Positions 11,700 to 21,183 of a stretch of DNA of 61,467 nt are shown piece by piece. Below the pieces are notes generated by a model, which was not told the DNA's origin, ran no database searches, and saw nothing but the letters and a program-made list of their open reading frames with translations. Numbering within the stretch: position 1 is the stretch's first letter; every line of letters begins with the position of its first letter. The stretch comes from Gnetum montanum (lineage: Eukaryota; Streptophyta; Gnetopsida; Gnetales; Gnetaceae): the NCBI GenBank assembly GCA_015680685.1, contig MNCI01016169.1, positions 1-61,467 of the forward strand, in the 5' to 3' direction. A program made the translations under genes and the position numbers.

Positions 11700-12680
11700 A
11701 TGAGCATTGGTTATGGGGCTAGAAAGACATGTTACCCATGCCTAAAGGCACCCCTCTAACTAAGGCCCTTCCTTCCTTCTTCTCTTTTCTTCTATTTTGG
11801 AGTGATGATTATTCTTTGAGGTGGTTGTGGACTCATGGTGGTTGGCAAGATGGAACACATCAATGTGAGATCACTATTCATGGTATGGAATTGGTCTAAA
11901 CTTGGATTAATAGGTATGTTGATCATTTTAATCACACTTATCATAAGAACCAATTATGGACATGGTCAAGTACCTTACATCTCAATCTCTGCAATCCCTT
12001 CTCATTGCATTATTCATCTCATTACTGCATGCAATTATGAGCTTTTTGGTTTTGTGTAGTATAGTGCAACATCCTAACCATGGTAGCTGTATGTTGTTTA
12101 GAACAAAGTCATGGTCTACATTTAACTTCTTGGGTGCCCACAAACATCTATAGAAGTGGTTATGCAAGGGCATTATGGCAAGAGCCTACTTTGGGGAGGA
12201 CCACTTACATAACTTTTGTTAATCATGGCTTTGAACTAACCTTCACATCTTCTAGAACATCAATGATGGTTTCTTTGAATTTATGCATGATTTTGGCACT
12301 ACTTCTTATCTATTTCATTAATTTTTCCTACTTTTCCATTTCCATATCCATTAATATTTCTTGGCCATCTTATAAATTAGACCTTTGGTTTCAATTATTC
12401 AAAAACCTATGTGCTTCCGGAGTTACACTTATTAGTCATGGGGGCTAGGGATGCCTGCTTTAAAATTTTCCAACATCCTATTTTTGAACATCATGGTAAC
12501 TAATAGTAATTGATCAAAATAATGTGAACAGTTTGATGATTTTAGTTACCTCATAACCTTGGGCATAGTATGCTGTAATCACCTTGTGCTTAAGAGAAAA
12601 CTAAGGGATTTGAAAAGGGTTAATTATTAATGAAAATTTACCACAACTAATGTTGATCCTTTGGTGATTGTAGGTGATGC
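11700..12680 (+). other. Post-gag conserved block of element A (homologous to C and D)
   Basis: Contains CTAGAAAGACATGTTACCC (near 11720) shared with C (near 33430), a pyrimidine-rich tract at 11765-11805, and a segment at 11950-12240 (ATCTC.ATCTCTGCAATCCCTTCT...TGGTTAT.CAA.GGCAT...TACTTTGGGGAGGACC) shared with C at 33680-33925 and with D (-) at 38540-38800. An open frame of 122 aa (12080-12448) overlaps it, but the shared blocks do not keep one frame across the three elements, so I do not call a protein. Near 12664-12673 is TGATTGTAG, which in C and D directly precedes the ATG of ORF2; here ORF2 is absent. Confidence 0.55.
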
Positions 12681-13167
12681 TAAAAGAAACACCTAAGGAA
12701 GAAGGTCTTTTTCCAAGCATGAAAACAAAGTTAAGAGAGGGACAACGGAGGATATGACCATGGGAAAATCATAGCACATACAAGATAGTAGCTCAAAATT
12801 CACATGCTCACTAGATCCATGGGGCGATGAGAAGAAATCTCAATTCACCCTTCAAGAATGTTCTTCATAACCAGAAAAGCATCAACATAACAATCAAGGT
12901 TAAAAGTTTGCTAGTAGTAGTGAGAATAAGAAGAATCATCTTCAATGAATTTTTAAAGACCTCTACAAATTTTTTAATCTTCAATGTTTGTCTAGTCTTT
13001 TTGTCACTCTATCATTTTGTATGCATTCACTCGAATAAAATTTTGTAATGCGGCACTTAGAGTTAGTCAATAGTTTGCATATTAGTCAATAATCTCATAC
13101 ATTCCCAATATTTTGTAAGGAACTTGTTCCTCATTTTGTTTAACTTGAAGATGAGTTTTCATTCAGT

Positions 13168-13177
13168 CGTGGGGGTA
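13168..13177 (+). other. Polypurine tract of element A
   Basis: CGTGGGGGTA directly before the 3' LTR start TGATGAGTCATG. The same CGTGGGGGTA(TA) precedes the 3' LTR of D (minus strand, 34787-34800), and CATGGGAGTA precedes that of C. Confidence 0.7.
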
Positions 13178-14854
13178 TGATGAGTCATGATTTGCTTGGC
13201 TTCAATATCGAATACTCGATATTAGACCCCTAGATGTGTTATCAGATATTCGATATTAGGGGGTATGGGCCAACCTATAAATATAGCACTTGGGCACATA
13301 GTTTGGGTAATAGTTTTGCATTAGTTTTTCATAGTTTTGTCAATAAAGTAGTTGAAATCTTGTAGTTTTATTTCATAATCTTACAGAATAGTCAATGAGT
13401 GCCCACAAAGTGGATCTGAGTCAATTGTATGGCATGTTATTCGAGTGGCAATGTACCTGGACATATCCCATGAACAACAATAAGATTGAGATTGATTCTT
13501 ATTCATTGTAGCACTTTGACTTAGATTAGATTTACTTTCCATGCAATTTACTTTTCATGTACTTAGTTAATACTTACATTTTAATGCATGTTAATTAATT
13601 AAGCACATAAGTACGATCGCTTCAAGCATGCGTATGACTCTTGGTAATCCCAATAATGCTCAACATTTGGTAACTGATGAAGTTTGTTTTTCATCTACTC
13701 TGAGGTTGAGATCTTGATGTGACATCAGGTATTTGATGTTGGGGGGTATACACTAGCTTGTAAATATAGTTCCTACACTCTCGATTTGGCATGAGTCAAT
13801 TTTTAGTTTTTAGTCAAAGTAGCTCTTGTAGTTTATTTTCTTCAAAGTTAGAATATTTTCTAAGTGCTCGCAAAAGGAGTCTAAGTGTGTACAGTTCTTT
13901 ATTCGAACACTGATGTACCTAAGCGCAATAATGTGAAAAAAATAAAACAAACTCTTTTGACAATCTTTGCAGCACTAAGAATAGATTGATATTTTCTTTT
14001 ATGCACTTTACTTTCATGCTTTTTACTTTAATGCATTTAAGTTGAGAAATTTATTTCTAGGAGTTAATGAACACAAGCACAACCACTTCAAGCATACATA
14101 CAATACTTGGTAACCCAGTAACGCTTAACATTTGGTAGCCTAGCAATGCTATATGTGTTTAGGATGTCTCTAGGAAAGTGGAACGGTTACTTGTGTTAGG
14201 CTAGATAGGCACTAAACGAATTATATTTTAAGTTACTCTACTCTTCATTCTTGTTGTAGGTGATTACATCTATAAAACATAAAACAATAAAAATCATGTA
14301 TCTCAATTGCACTTAAACCATACCCTTGAGCCTCACAAGTGTAGTTAGAAAGACAACAAACATTCTCAACACCCATTTCACTTCCTAGAAGGGCTAGCGT
14401 ACTATAGAACTATAGGTCCACGAAATTTGACTAGATCATGCATAAATGCCTTAGTGATTTATATAGTTGGGCGTAGGGGTACCTCACCACTCATTAGTAA
14501 CCTAGTAGCGTTATATGTGTTTAGGATGTGCACGGGAAGTGGGATCGGATACTTATGTTAGGGTAGTTGATTATTAATCAGCAATTAGATTAGTTGAATT
14601 GATTATAAATTGAGTTTCAACATATTGTTAATTGTAGAACAATAAAATATAAAATAATAAAAATCATATGCCTCACTCTGGACTAAGCCATATGTGACAA
14701 AGCTACCACTAGTCTAAGTGGGAAGACAACGAACTACAATCAAGGCATAGCAATTTAGATGCAACTACTAGTCCCATCCATGGAATTCGACTCGATCGTG
14801 TGTGAATGCTTGTGATTCGTATGGTTGGGCATAGGGGTACCTCGCCACTCATCA
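13178..14854 (+). repeat. 3' LTR of element A, interrupted by solo LTR B
   Basis: Starts TGATGAGTCATG, ends CGCCACTCATCA. Without B and one TSD copy it is about 850 bp. GATATC-like 14-bp units lie at 13204-13262, a TATA box (TATAAATA) at 13276-13283. The first part (13178-13674) aligns with 8445-8790, the last part (14635-14854) with 8800-9013. Confidence 0.8.
13675..14496 (+). repeat. Solo LTR B nested in the 3' LTR of A
   Basis: An 822-bp LTR, TGATGAAG...CACTCATTA, flanked by a perfect 5-bp target duplication GTAAC (13670-13674 and 14497-14501). There is no internal region, so it is a solo LTR left by recombination between two LTRs. It is related to A (TTGGGGGGTATACACTAGC...TGTAAATATAG, GTTGGGCGTAGGGGTACC), but clearly a different subfamily. 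The expected last CA has become TA. Confidence 0.8.
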
Positions 14855-15450
14855 GAAAAGAATTACTTAGAGTTGGAGAAATAGACTTATGTAGTAATAC
14901 AAGATTTAATCTGTTTCGAATATTATTTGAATAGTGTATTAATGTATATCATGGTTTTAAAACTAGTTGTTAGACAAATCTTAGCACAAAATGAAATTGG
15001 TTCAAAAAGAGGAAATCAAATTGCTAAGCTTCAACAATTTAGATGCATCCTAAAAACTTGCAAAATTGTTAAGGGAATGGGATTAGCAAAAAAGTTGGAG
15101 TAAGAGATTTTTGCTTTGACCCTTTTTATTTTTCTTAGTTTTTTTTATTTTTGAGGGTTTCCATTGATAGTTTTAAGTAAGAATTGGTATGAATATATTG
15201 TAAATTTTTTGTTAAAAAAACTCTCCAAGATAAATTAAGAGCTTGTATTAAAAAGACAAAGGAGTTTGTAATCAAAGATGAAGTTTTATATAGAAAAGAC
15301 TTTAGGGAAGTACTATTAAAATGTATTAATAAAAATCATCAAGATGAATGAGTTCTTGACCAATTCCATAATCACTTGGGTTTGTTCTATGAGACATCAA
15401 GAATAGTTATGCATTGCATTTTGAGGTATAGATATTATTGGCTTGCAATG
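14855..15450 (+). pseudogene. Decayed Ty3/gypsy pol, right half (RNase H end and integrase start)
   Basis: Continues the element broken at 8444. In broken frames it shows an ELEK..VVIQDLICFEYYLN-like stretch (compare the RNase H EREALAxVxxxxxFRxYL) and, at about 15240-15440, KTKEFVIKDEVLYRKDF, FHNHLG and a spaced MHCILRYRYYW. The latter corresponds to the HHCC zinc-binding start of gypsy integrase, with one Cys visible. It stops near 15450. No catalytic DDE core is seen. Confidence 0.5.
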
Positions 15451-16351
15451 TATTAAGATATTGAAGAATTATATGTATGTTTAGGTCATTCAAACCAACT
15501 CAATAATTTTTAGAATTTAAATAAAACATAATAGGACCCCTTCATAAACTACAATCAATTACTTAACCATGATAAGTGGCTCAAGTGATTAGTTCATGCT
15601 CTTCTTAAGCAAAAGGCTACTAATTTGAATCATACTTAAGGTATTTACCAATTCTAATAAAAATGGTACACAACCTTGTTTTTTTTTTTTTCTTAAAAAA
15701 AATTATTTTAAGCAAAGGAAAGCATACCTTAACAGCCAAGTTGGTTGATTTAGACGTTTCATTGGCCACTTGAAGGTGTGACCAATAATGATCTAGTCTT
15801 ACGTCTCACCGACAAGGTAATGATAACCCTCATTAACTCAATAACCTTACGGATGCAAAGTCCTCTGCACTAATTTAAACTAACAATTACATATTTGACA
15901 ACCACACAGATTATCGATCAACCGGTAAGCTTTCCCACAGACCAAAAAATGAAAGGCCAAGTATTCGTCCTGCAAAGGGCAACGTTTTCGGATAATTTTC
16001 CGAGCAAAAGATGGAAGGAACCTTGCACCATGAGCTCACCACGGCAGAATTGTCCATTTCCTTCATGGCCAGGTTTGGAATAAGCCAGCGTAGCAGCAGC
16101 AGCAGCAACCATGCTCAATGTTTAAGCGCTTTATTCCATCCCGGAGGTGCAAGGAGTTCTTGAATGCAAAATGCATACATCGCCACAGCCTGTGAAATTG
16201 AATGCCTTTGATGATCGAAATGTCTACCTCCGCTGGTATAATAAGATGCAGTGCGGCCTGAAATGTTCTTCAACCTTAGTCGTGAACTTTTCGTGTTGAT
16301 GATTCTTCAGAATCAGCGGAACCGATCAAGTTGAAAGGAATTTGAGAAAAT
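15451..16351. other. Intergenic; tRNA-like SINE scraps and the upstream region of the remorin gene
   Basis: Around 15570-15640 (AAGTGGCTCAAGTGATTAG ... TTTGAATCATAC) and 15735-15820 (AGCCAAGTTGGTTGATTTAG...) there are tRNA-like A-box and B-box-like strings, suggesting SINE remnants; a T-run and A-run lie at 15680-15710. From about 15900 the base composition becomes less AT-rich, as expected for the promoter and 5' UTR of the next gene. TATAATAAG near 16237 is a possible TATA box about 115 bp before the ATG. Short ORFs at 15895-16118 are not supported. Confidence 0.35.
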
Positions 16352-18059
16352 ATGAGCTCTTCAGCGCAGAAAGGCGGATCCAAAGTATGGCGAAGGCGCA
16401 ACAAGCCGCCGGTGTCTCAATCTTCCCCGGACGACAGCAGGAGCACATCTGGCTCCTCTGTGAGCACAAACAGCAGCAGCGACATGGAGGCGGCCGCCGT
16501 CGCAGCAGCGGCCCTCGCCATAGCCTCACACCTGCAGGCCGAGAGTCCTGTGAATGGCGGCACCAAGCCAAGGCAGCAGCAGCCGCTGGCGGCCACTTCT
16601 TCCAGCAAGAAATGGAGTCCTCTGCCTAAAATCCGCGAAGACAGCGGCCGGTTTTCTGGTGCGCCTCCTACGGAGAAGCCGCTGGCCCCTTCGATTTCTC
16701 CTTCCACGAGACGAGACCGCCAGCGAAGCATGAGCTTCGGAAGAAACTCTGGTGATGCGCCTTCGTCATTGCCTCCATCTGCTGCTCCTAAGCCTATTCG
16801 TTCCGGTGAGTTTCCACATATGAATTCGTCTAGCTTTCGTGAAATTTAGCATTTCCGCGTTTCGCGCACGAGAACTTTGATAATTCGTTTTCATTATCTC
16901 AAGACTATGAAAATTCGTTTTGATTCATGCCTTACTGAGGTCTCGTGAAACTTATCATTTTGACGCCTTGCAAACGATAGGTAGTATGTAAGGATAATAT
17001 TGAAATATTAAACACGTTTTCATTCCTTTATCGCCGGGATTTCTTGAGATTTTAGGATTTCGATTTTATAATATCTAAGTATGATCATAATCAAATTTTA
17101 AACTACAAGATTTCGAATTTGTACACACATGCGAAGCCTTCGTGAAATTCAACAAAGCGTTCATTTTGGACATTTCAGAATTTTAAATCACACTCACTGC
17201 AAGGACGTGGAAAAACAAAATTAAAAGATTCATGGGATGCTTTTGAAATCACACTTAATAGATTAACGTCATGACAGAGGACGTTCTTCTAATCTGCTTT
17301 CCATTTTCCACAATTTGAAGAGATTCTACATTGAATTTGGCATAATAAAATTATCAAAATTAAATAAAGAAATGAAAGGGGTTTTACTCCTTTAAATCTT
17401 ATTTTTGAAGCGAAAAGGGAATTTAAGAAAACTGTAATTTGCAGGAATTCATTTTATAAAAATTAACATTTTTCTTTTGTGTCTCTGAAAGCATCTGAAA
17501 GTAAGATTAGCAGCCGATGGGATTCATTCTCAAAATCCACATCGAGAGATGAAAAGCAAGACAGTAAGAAAACAGAGGGGCTTTTCTCGGACCAAAGAAT
17601 AGGCAGCTTCGACGAACCGAAAAGATCAAAGTGGGAGGCCAAGGCTAACTCATGGTTGGACTCTCAAATGGCACTCATTGAAAATTTTTACAAAAAGGAT
17701 CAAACCGAAATTGGACAGTGGGAATCAAACAAGATTATCAAGGCTCGCGCCAAGCTCGAACGAATCGAAGTATGCCATTTCCTTTGAGCTAGAAAATTAG
17801 GAATTGCGAGTTTTGAGATGTTTCCTATTTTCCTGTGACGATCTTTCTGTTCGTTTGGATTTTGCAGAGGAAGCTGGAGGAAAAGAGGTCAAACGCAAGG
17901 CTCAATATAGCAACGGAGATCTCTAGAGTACGCCAGAAGGCAGATAGGAAGAAAACCAAGATCAATACCAGAAGAGAAGTTGATCAAGACTTGGTCAAAA
18001 AAATTGCCGACAACATTCGCAAAACCGGCAGAGTTCCTAGTAAATACATGTGCTGTTAA
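16352..18059 (+). CDS. Remorin-family protein (three exons)
   Basis: Exons 16352-16805, 17492-17769 and 17868-18059, all joined by GT-AG with matching phases (1, then 0), give 307 aa. The C-terminal half is a remorin C-domain: SKWEAKANSWLDSQM, then W-x-S-NKIIKARAKLERIE, then RKLEEKRSNARLNIATEI, then IRKTGRVPSKYMCC. The intron directly after the conserved (K/R)IE and the final Cys-Cys (likely palmitoylated membrane anchor) are typical of remorins. These are plant-specific plasma-membrane nanodomain scaffolds acting in immunity, symbiosis and plasmodesmatal control. The N-terminal 150 residues are Ser/Pro-rich and basic, with an Ala-rich run (MEAAAVAAAALAIASH), probably disordered. The ATG at 16352 opens the frame. 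A possible poly(A) signal AATAAA is at 18289. Subgroup not assigned. Confidence 0.85.
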
Positions 18060-18381
18060 GATTCAAATTCATGCTAATGACTACAGCTTGAAGTTACAAA
18101 TTGCAAAATTTGTGCCGAGATGCACTTGTAATTCATGTCGTAAAAGTAAGTTGCAGAGATTCACACTGTGCCCTGTGCGACAGTGGGACATGAAATAACA
18201 CTTTGGAAGTGTCACAATAGGACGATAGAACACCATAGTAGAAATTGTGTATGGTTCCTCCAGCAGCGTTCACTTAGTTGCTAATTCTAATAAATTCCTA
18301 TGATTCGATAGTGTTTTTACAATGAAAAATTGTACAAACTCAATGATACTGTGGCACTACTTGGAAAAAAGCTTCAGGCGT
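18060..18381. other. Shared 3' region between two convergent remorin-type genes
   Basis: About 320 bp between the stop codons of the two genes. A forward AATAAA lies at 18289-18294, about 90 bp short of the stop of the minus-strand gene; if used, the forward transcript ends close to, or overlaps, the opposing 3' UTR. I see no AATAAA for the minus-strand gene inside this gap, so its transcript may run into the forward gene's last exon. Confidence 0.5.
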
Positions 18382-20096
18382 CTAACTGACAATTTTATGG
18401 AATATGGACTTCAGAGTTGGACATTCCGCTTCCTCCCCTGCTTTTATAGCTGTCTTCTTCCCTTCAGCCTTCCTGCTGATAGAGGCCTTCTTCTTTTCAA
18501 ATTTTATCGTTTCTTTTATCCTCAGTTTCTCCAATTTTTCCTGCAATCAAATATAAGCAGACGGTATTATGAGACTAATGAAAACAGACTCATTATACAC
18601 CCAAACCAGACTCATTCATCAAAACATAAAACCAACCTCGATTCGCTTCAATTGTGCATCAGCTTTTGCTTCCTTCTTTAATTTCCATTGATCAATGAGC
18701 TCCTCTTCTCTCTTTATCCTTTAAGGTTAAAAAACCGAGAAGCATATTACTTGCAACAGAATTATTTCATCCTTCGAAACAGACAGACAGAAATTAACGA
18801 AATGTACCTGTCCAACATCTGTAATCTTTTAGCCTGTTGACGTGACATAGTCCTGTTGTCTATTTTACCCGCACTGCTGCTTCTTTTGAAGGCAGAACAG
18901 GCTTCTGATCTTGAGGTACTGTATCCACCCACTATTTTTCCCAGTTCGGTTTGTTCTAGTCGAAACGGACAATGATTGCCAGTATCAATAAGTGATATCA
19001 AAGAACATTAACGCATTATGTTTATAAAGTGTCCAGAGCACAGATTCAAGAAAATTTGTGCTACCTGGAAACACAGTATAAATTCTGTTACTGTGCAAAC
19101 ATAAAAATAATTCATCCAGTTATGTACCTGGAAATGCGTTTCTTGTGCCGGCCGTGTTGTATTCATAGGTGTGCCGAATAGGGCTGGTTGGTGCAAATCT
19201 AACAGTGCGAGATTTCTTGTACTTAATTTCTTCGTTCTTGAATGGGATGGCAACGATTTCTCGTTGCTCATCCTCTTCATCCTTGAATGGGACGGCAGCA
19301 ATTACCGATTGATCATCTACCGTTTGTATGAATTCTGGATCTTGATAGTAGCGATCCTCGGCGTACTTTCCTCTGGGAAAGTTTGCGCTCCTCACAGAGC
19401 AGCCTTGCGCATAGCGCGGCCTGCACACATATTCATGGGAGTATTCTGCAACGAAATATACAATGGTCCAAATTTTCACATAAAATTTCAGGATAACTGT
19501 CGGCTGAGAATTTGAGGAATGAATTTCTCACAAGTCAAAATATCGATAGACCAGGCTACCTAGTCTTCTTTCGACACCCTGCGGGCGCAAGGTGGGGCTT
19601 TCTGAGAATGTTCGGTCGTACACAACTTCGTTCTTCCACGGCAGAGGTTTCTGGTTAAAGACGCAAGGAACGCAAAATTTTCAAGAACATGGACACGACT
19701 ATATCACGGCCAAAACGAATTAAGCTCGGGCCATGTCTTGCTACAAAGAATCTATCAAGACAATAATATCCAAAACAAAAAACAGAGACGGCAAAAAATG
19801 ATCATACCTGGAATGAGCTGACAGTCGGCGATGGAGTGGGACGTTCTTCAGACTCCAAAGATTCACGGCCGTACCTGCATTCAGCAAATTTCTCCGCAAA
19901 TGGTTTGAATGGTTGATGAAAAGGTTGTTGGACGTAAGTTTGAGTCTGGTGCTGTCCGCGCATCGAGACCAAGCTACGCTCCATTGTCGATTCTCTGACA
20001 GGCAGTTCTAGGATGGGAGGTGCACTGACAGATCCTCGACGCCTCTGCCACATTCCGGAATATGGTTGCTGTTGCTCCAGCGTCTGCGTTCTCACG
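18382..20096 (-). CDS. Divergent remorin-like protein (six exons seen, 5' end unresolved)
   Basis: Exons on the minus strand: 20096-19808, 19650-19560, 19445-19128, 18955-18808, 18718-18637 and 18540-18382, all with GT-AG borders and phases that agree (0, 1, 1, 2, 0). They give at least 361 aa. The last three exons form a remorin-C-like coiled coil: SRQQAKRLQMLD, RIKREEELIDQWKLKKEAKA, QLKRIE, EKLEKLRIK and an SRKAEGKKTAIKAGEEAE tail. The intron after KRIE is at the same place as in the neighbouring remorin. It lacks the usual end I-R-x-T-G-R-x-P and the final Cys; it ends IFHKIVS. The long N-terminal part is Gln-, Pro- and charge-rich with no known domain. Exon 1 as drawn starts after a CTGTAG acceptor and has no ATG at its start; either a further 5' exon exists or translation starts at an internal ATG (20053). 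It may be a remorin or a remorin-like relative. Confidence 0.65.
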
Positions 20097-20654
20097 CTAC
20101 AGCAAATTACAGAGCTCTATCTCCAAATGCTTTGATCAAAGCTTTCTTGGTACAAATTGATCAGAAAATGGTTAAGAATGCAGACATTTCTTGGCAGAAA
20201 TGCAGAACTATCACCGACATGATCGGAATCTATGCTCCTGGAGTTATAGCGCGATGGTGATCGAAGTCGAACAAGATAGAGGTAATATCCTGTAATTTGA
20301 AAGGTCCAAGCGTCGAGGGTGGGAGAAATATGGCGAGCACTGAACTTAATGACAGTACGGCATATGTCCACGTAAGCGAAAGAACACAGCAGCGTTCGTA
20401 TCTCAGACGTTGTGGGAGGTTGAAAGCGCTGTGCTCCAACGGTGTTAGAGCTGTATGGTCGTTATCAAGAGTCAATGTTGTTGAAGTGGTACGGTTGTTA
20501 AAAGAGGTCAAGACTGAATGGTAAACACCATGACCTTGAAGCGTCAAGAATAATGAAGGTATCTCCAACAAAAGCGTTTTTGTCCATGGAGGGTGATCAT
20601 GCCAAGAGGGGATGAGGGTCGTATTTGAAAAAGGTTTTGCTCATATTAAATCAT

Positions 20655-20745
20655 AGTAGTTTAGGAGTAAAGGTCTTGGCATGGTAATTTTAGGTCGCAA
20701 GTTTGATTCTACTATGTAGCATTGAGTTATAAATTTAAAATTAAA
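20655..20745 (+). repeat. tRNA-derived SINE-like fragment
   Basis: AGTAGTTTAGGAGTAAAGG (A-box-like) and CAAGTTTGATTCTAC (B-box-like) followed by GCATTGAGTTATAAA, which also occurs in the body of the SINE at 27501-27646. It is divergent from the other copies. Confidence 0.35.
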
Positions 20746-21034
20746 ATTTTTATAAAAGGTATTTTGGGAAAAGGCAATACAAATGATCCATTAATCTTAA
20801 TACCCTTTAAATAATCAACAGGTTGTTGATTCACATCAAAAACTACTACCTTGTGTAAAAGATGTCTATCATATTCACACCCAACTTCATATCCTATCAT
20901 TTTGTTCAACTTTGATGCTAGTTATAAATCAATGAGATAACTTGTTAATAGTCTTTACCTATCATAGTTTTGATAGATTTTGAGAAGGCAAGACTATGCT
21001 TCCTTATATTCTTCATGTATCTTGGCACAATAAA

Positions 21035-21183
21035 GTGTTAGCTTAGCCAATAAGACTTTTGATTTGAAAGCTCCAAGTAATGGGTTCAATTCTAGTGGAC
21101 AATGCTAAATTATAAAGTTCTAATTAAAGCATATATCTTGAGGTATATCTATATTACAAATTATTTGAGGGTTCTAACACCCC
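21035..21183 (+). repeat. tRNA-derived SINE, near-complete copy
   Basis: Head GTGTTAGCTTAGCCAATAAG (A box) and GGGTTCAATTCTAGTGG (B box), body AATTATAAAGTTCTAATTA...ATATCTTGAGGTATA, end GAGGGTTCTAACACC. The whole length aligns with the minus-strand copy at 27501-27646, which makes a dispersed, Pol III-type SINE family likely. About 149 bp. Confidence 0.6.

Larger units (their letters stand above)
8445..14854 (+). mobile_element. Element A: non-autonomous gag-only LTR retrotransposon
   Basis: Full element with 5' LTR 8445-9013, primer site 9015-9032, gag about 9146-11607, polypurine tract 13168-13177 and 3' LTR 13178-14854 (the latter split by solo LTR B). Flanking 5-mers are GAAAG (8440-8444) and GAAAA (14855-14859), a target-site duplication with one change. 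It sits inside an older gypsy pol. No protease, RT, RNase H or integrase is visible; between gag and the 3' LTR lies a non-coding block also present in C and D (about 11700-12680). The lineage is shared with E, judged by the LTR ends, the primer site and the gag zinc knuckle. Confidence 0.8.

Noticed and set aside
12080-12448. 122-aa open frame in element A with hydrophobic C-terminal part
   Set aside because: It overlaps a block that is conserved at DNA level in C and D, but the frame is not kept there; the hydrophobic stretch is AT-rich and chance-like.
13675-14496. Interpretation of B as the 3' LTR of a separate full element
   Set aside because: Perfect target duplication directly at both LTR ends and no internal region show a solo LTR.
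16326-16731. Minus-strand frames opposite remorin exon 1
   Set aside because: Antisense shadows rich in Cys, Arg and Ser caused by CAG/GCC repeats of the forward exon.
20230-20571. 113-aa minus-strand frame as the first exon of the divergent remorin-like gene
   Set aside because: No donor in the right phase could be matched to the CTGTAG acceptor at 20097; left open.
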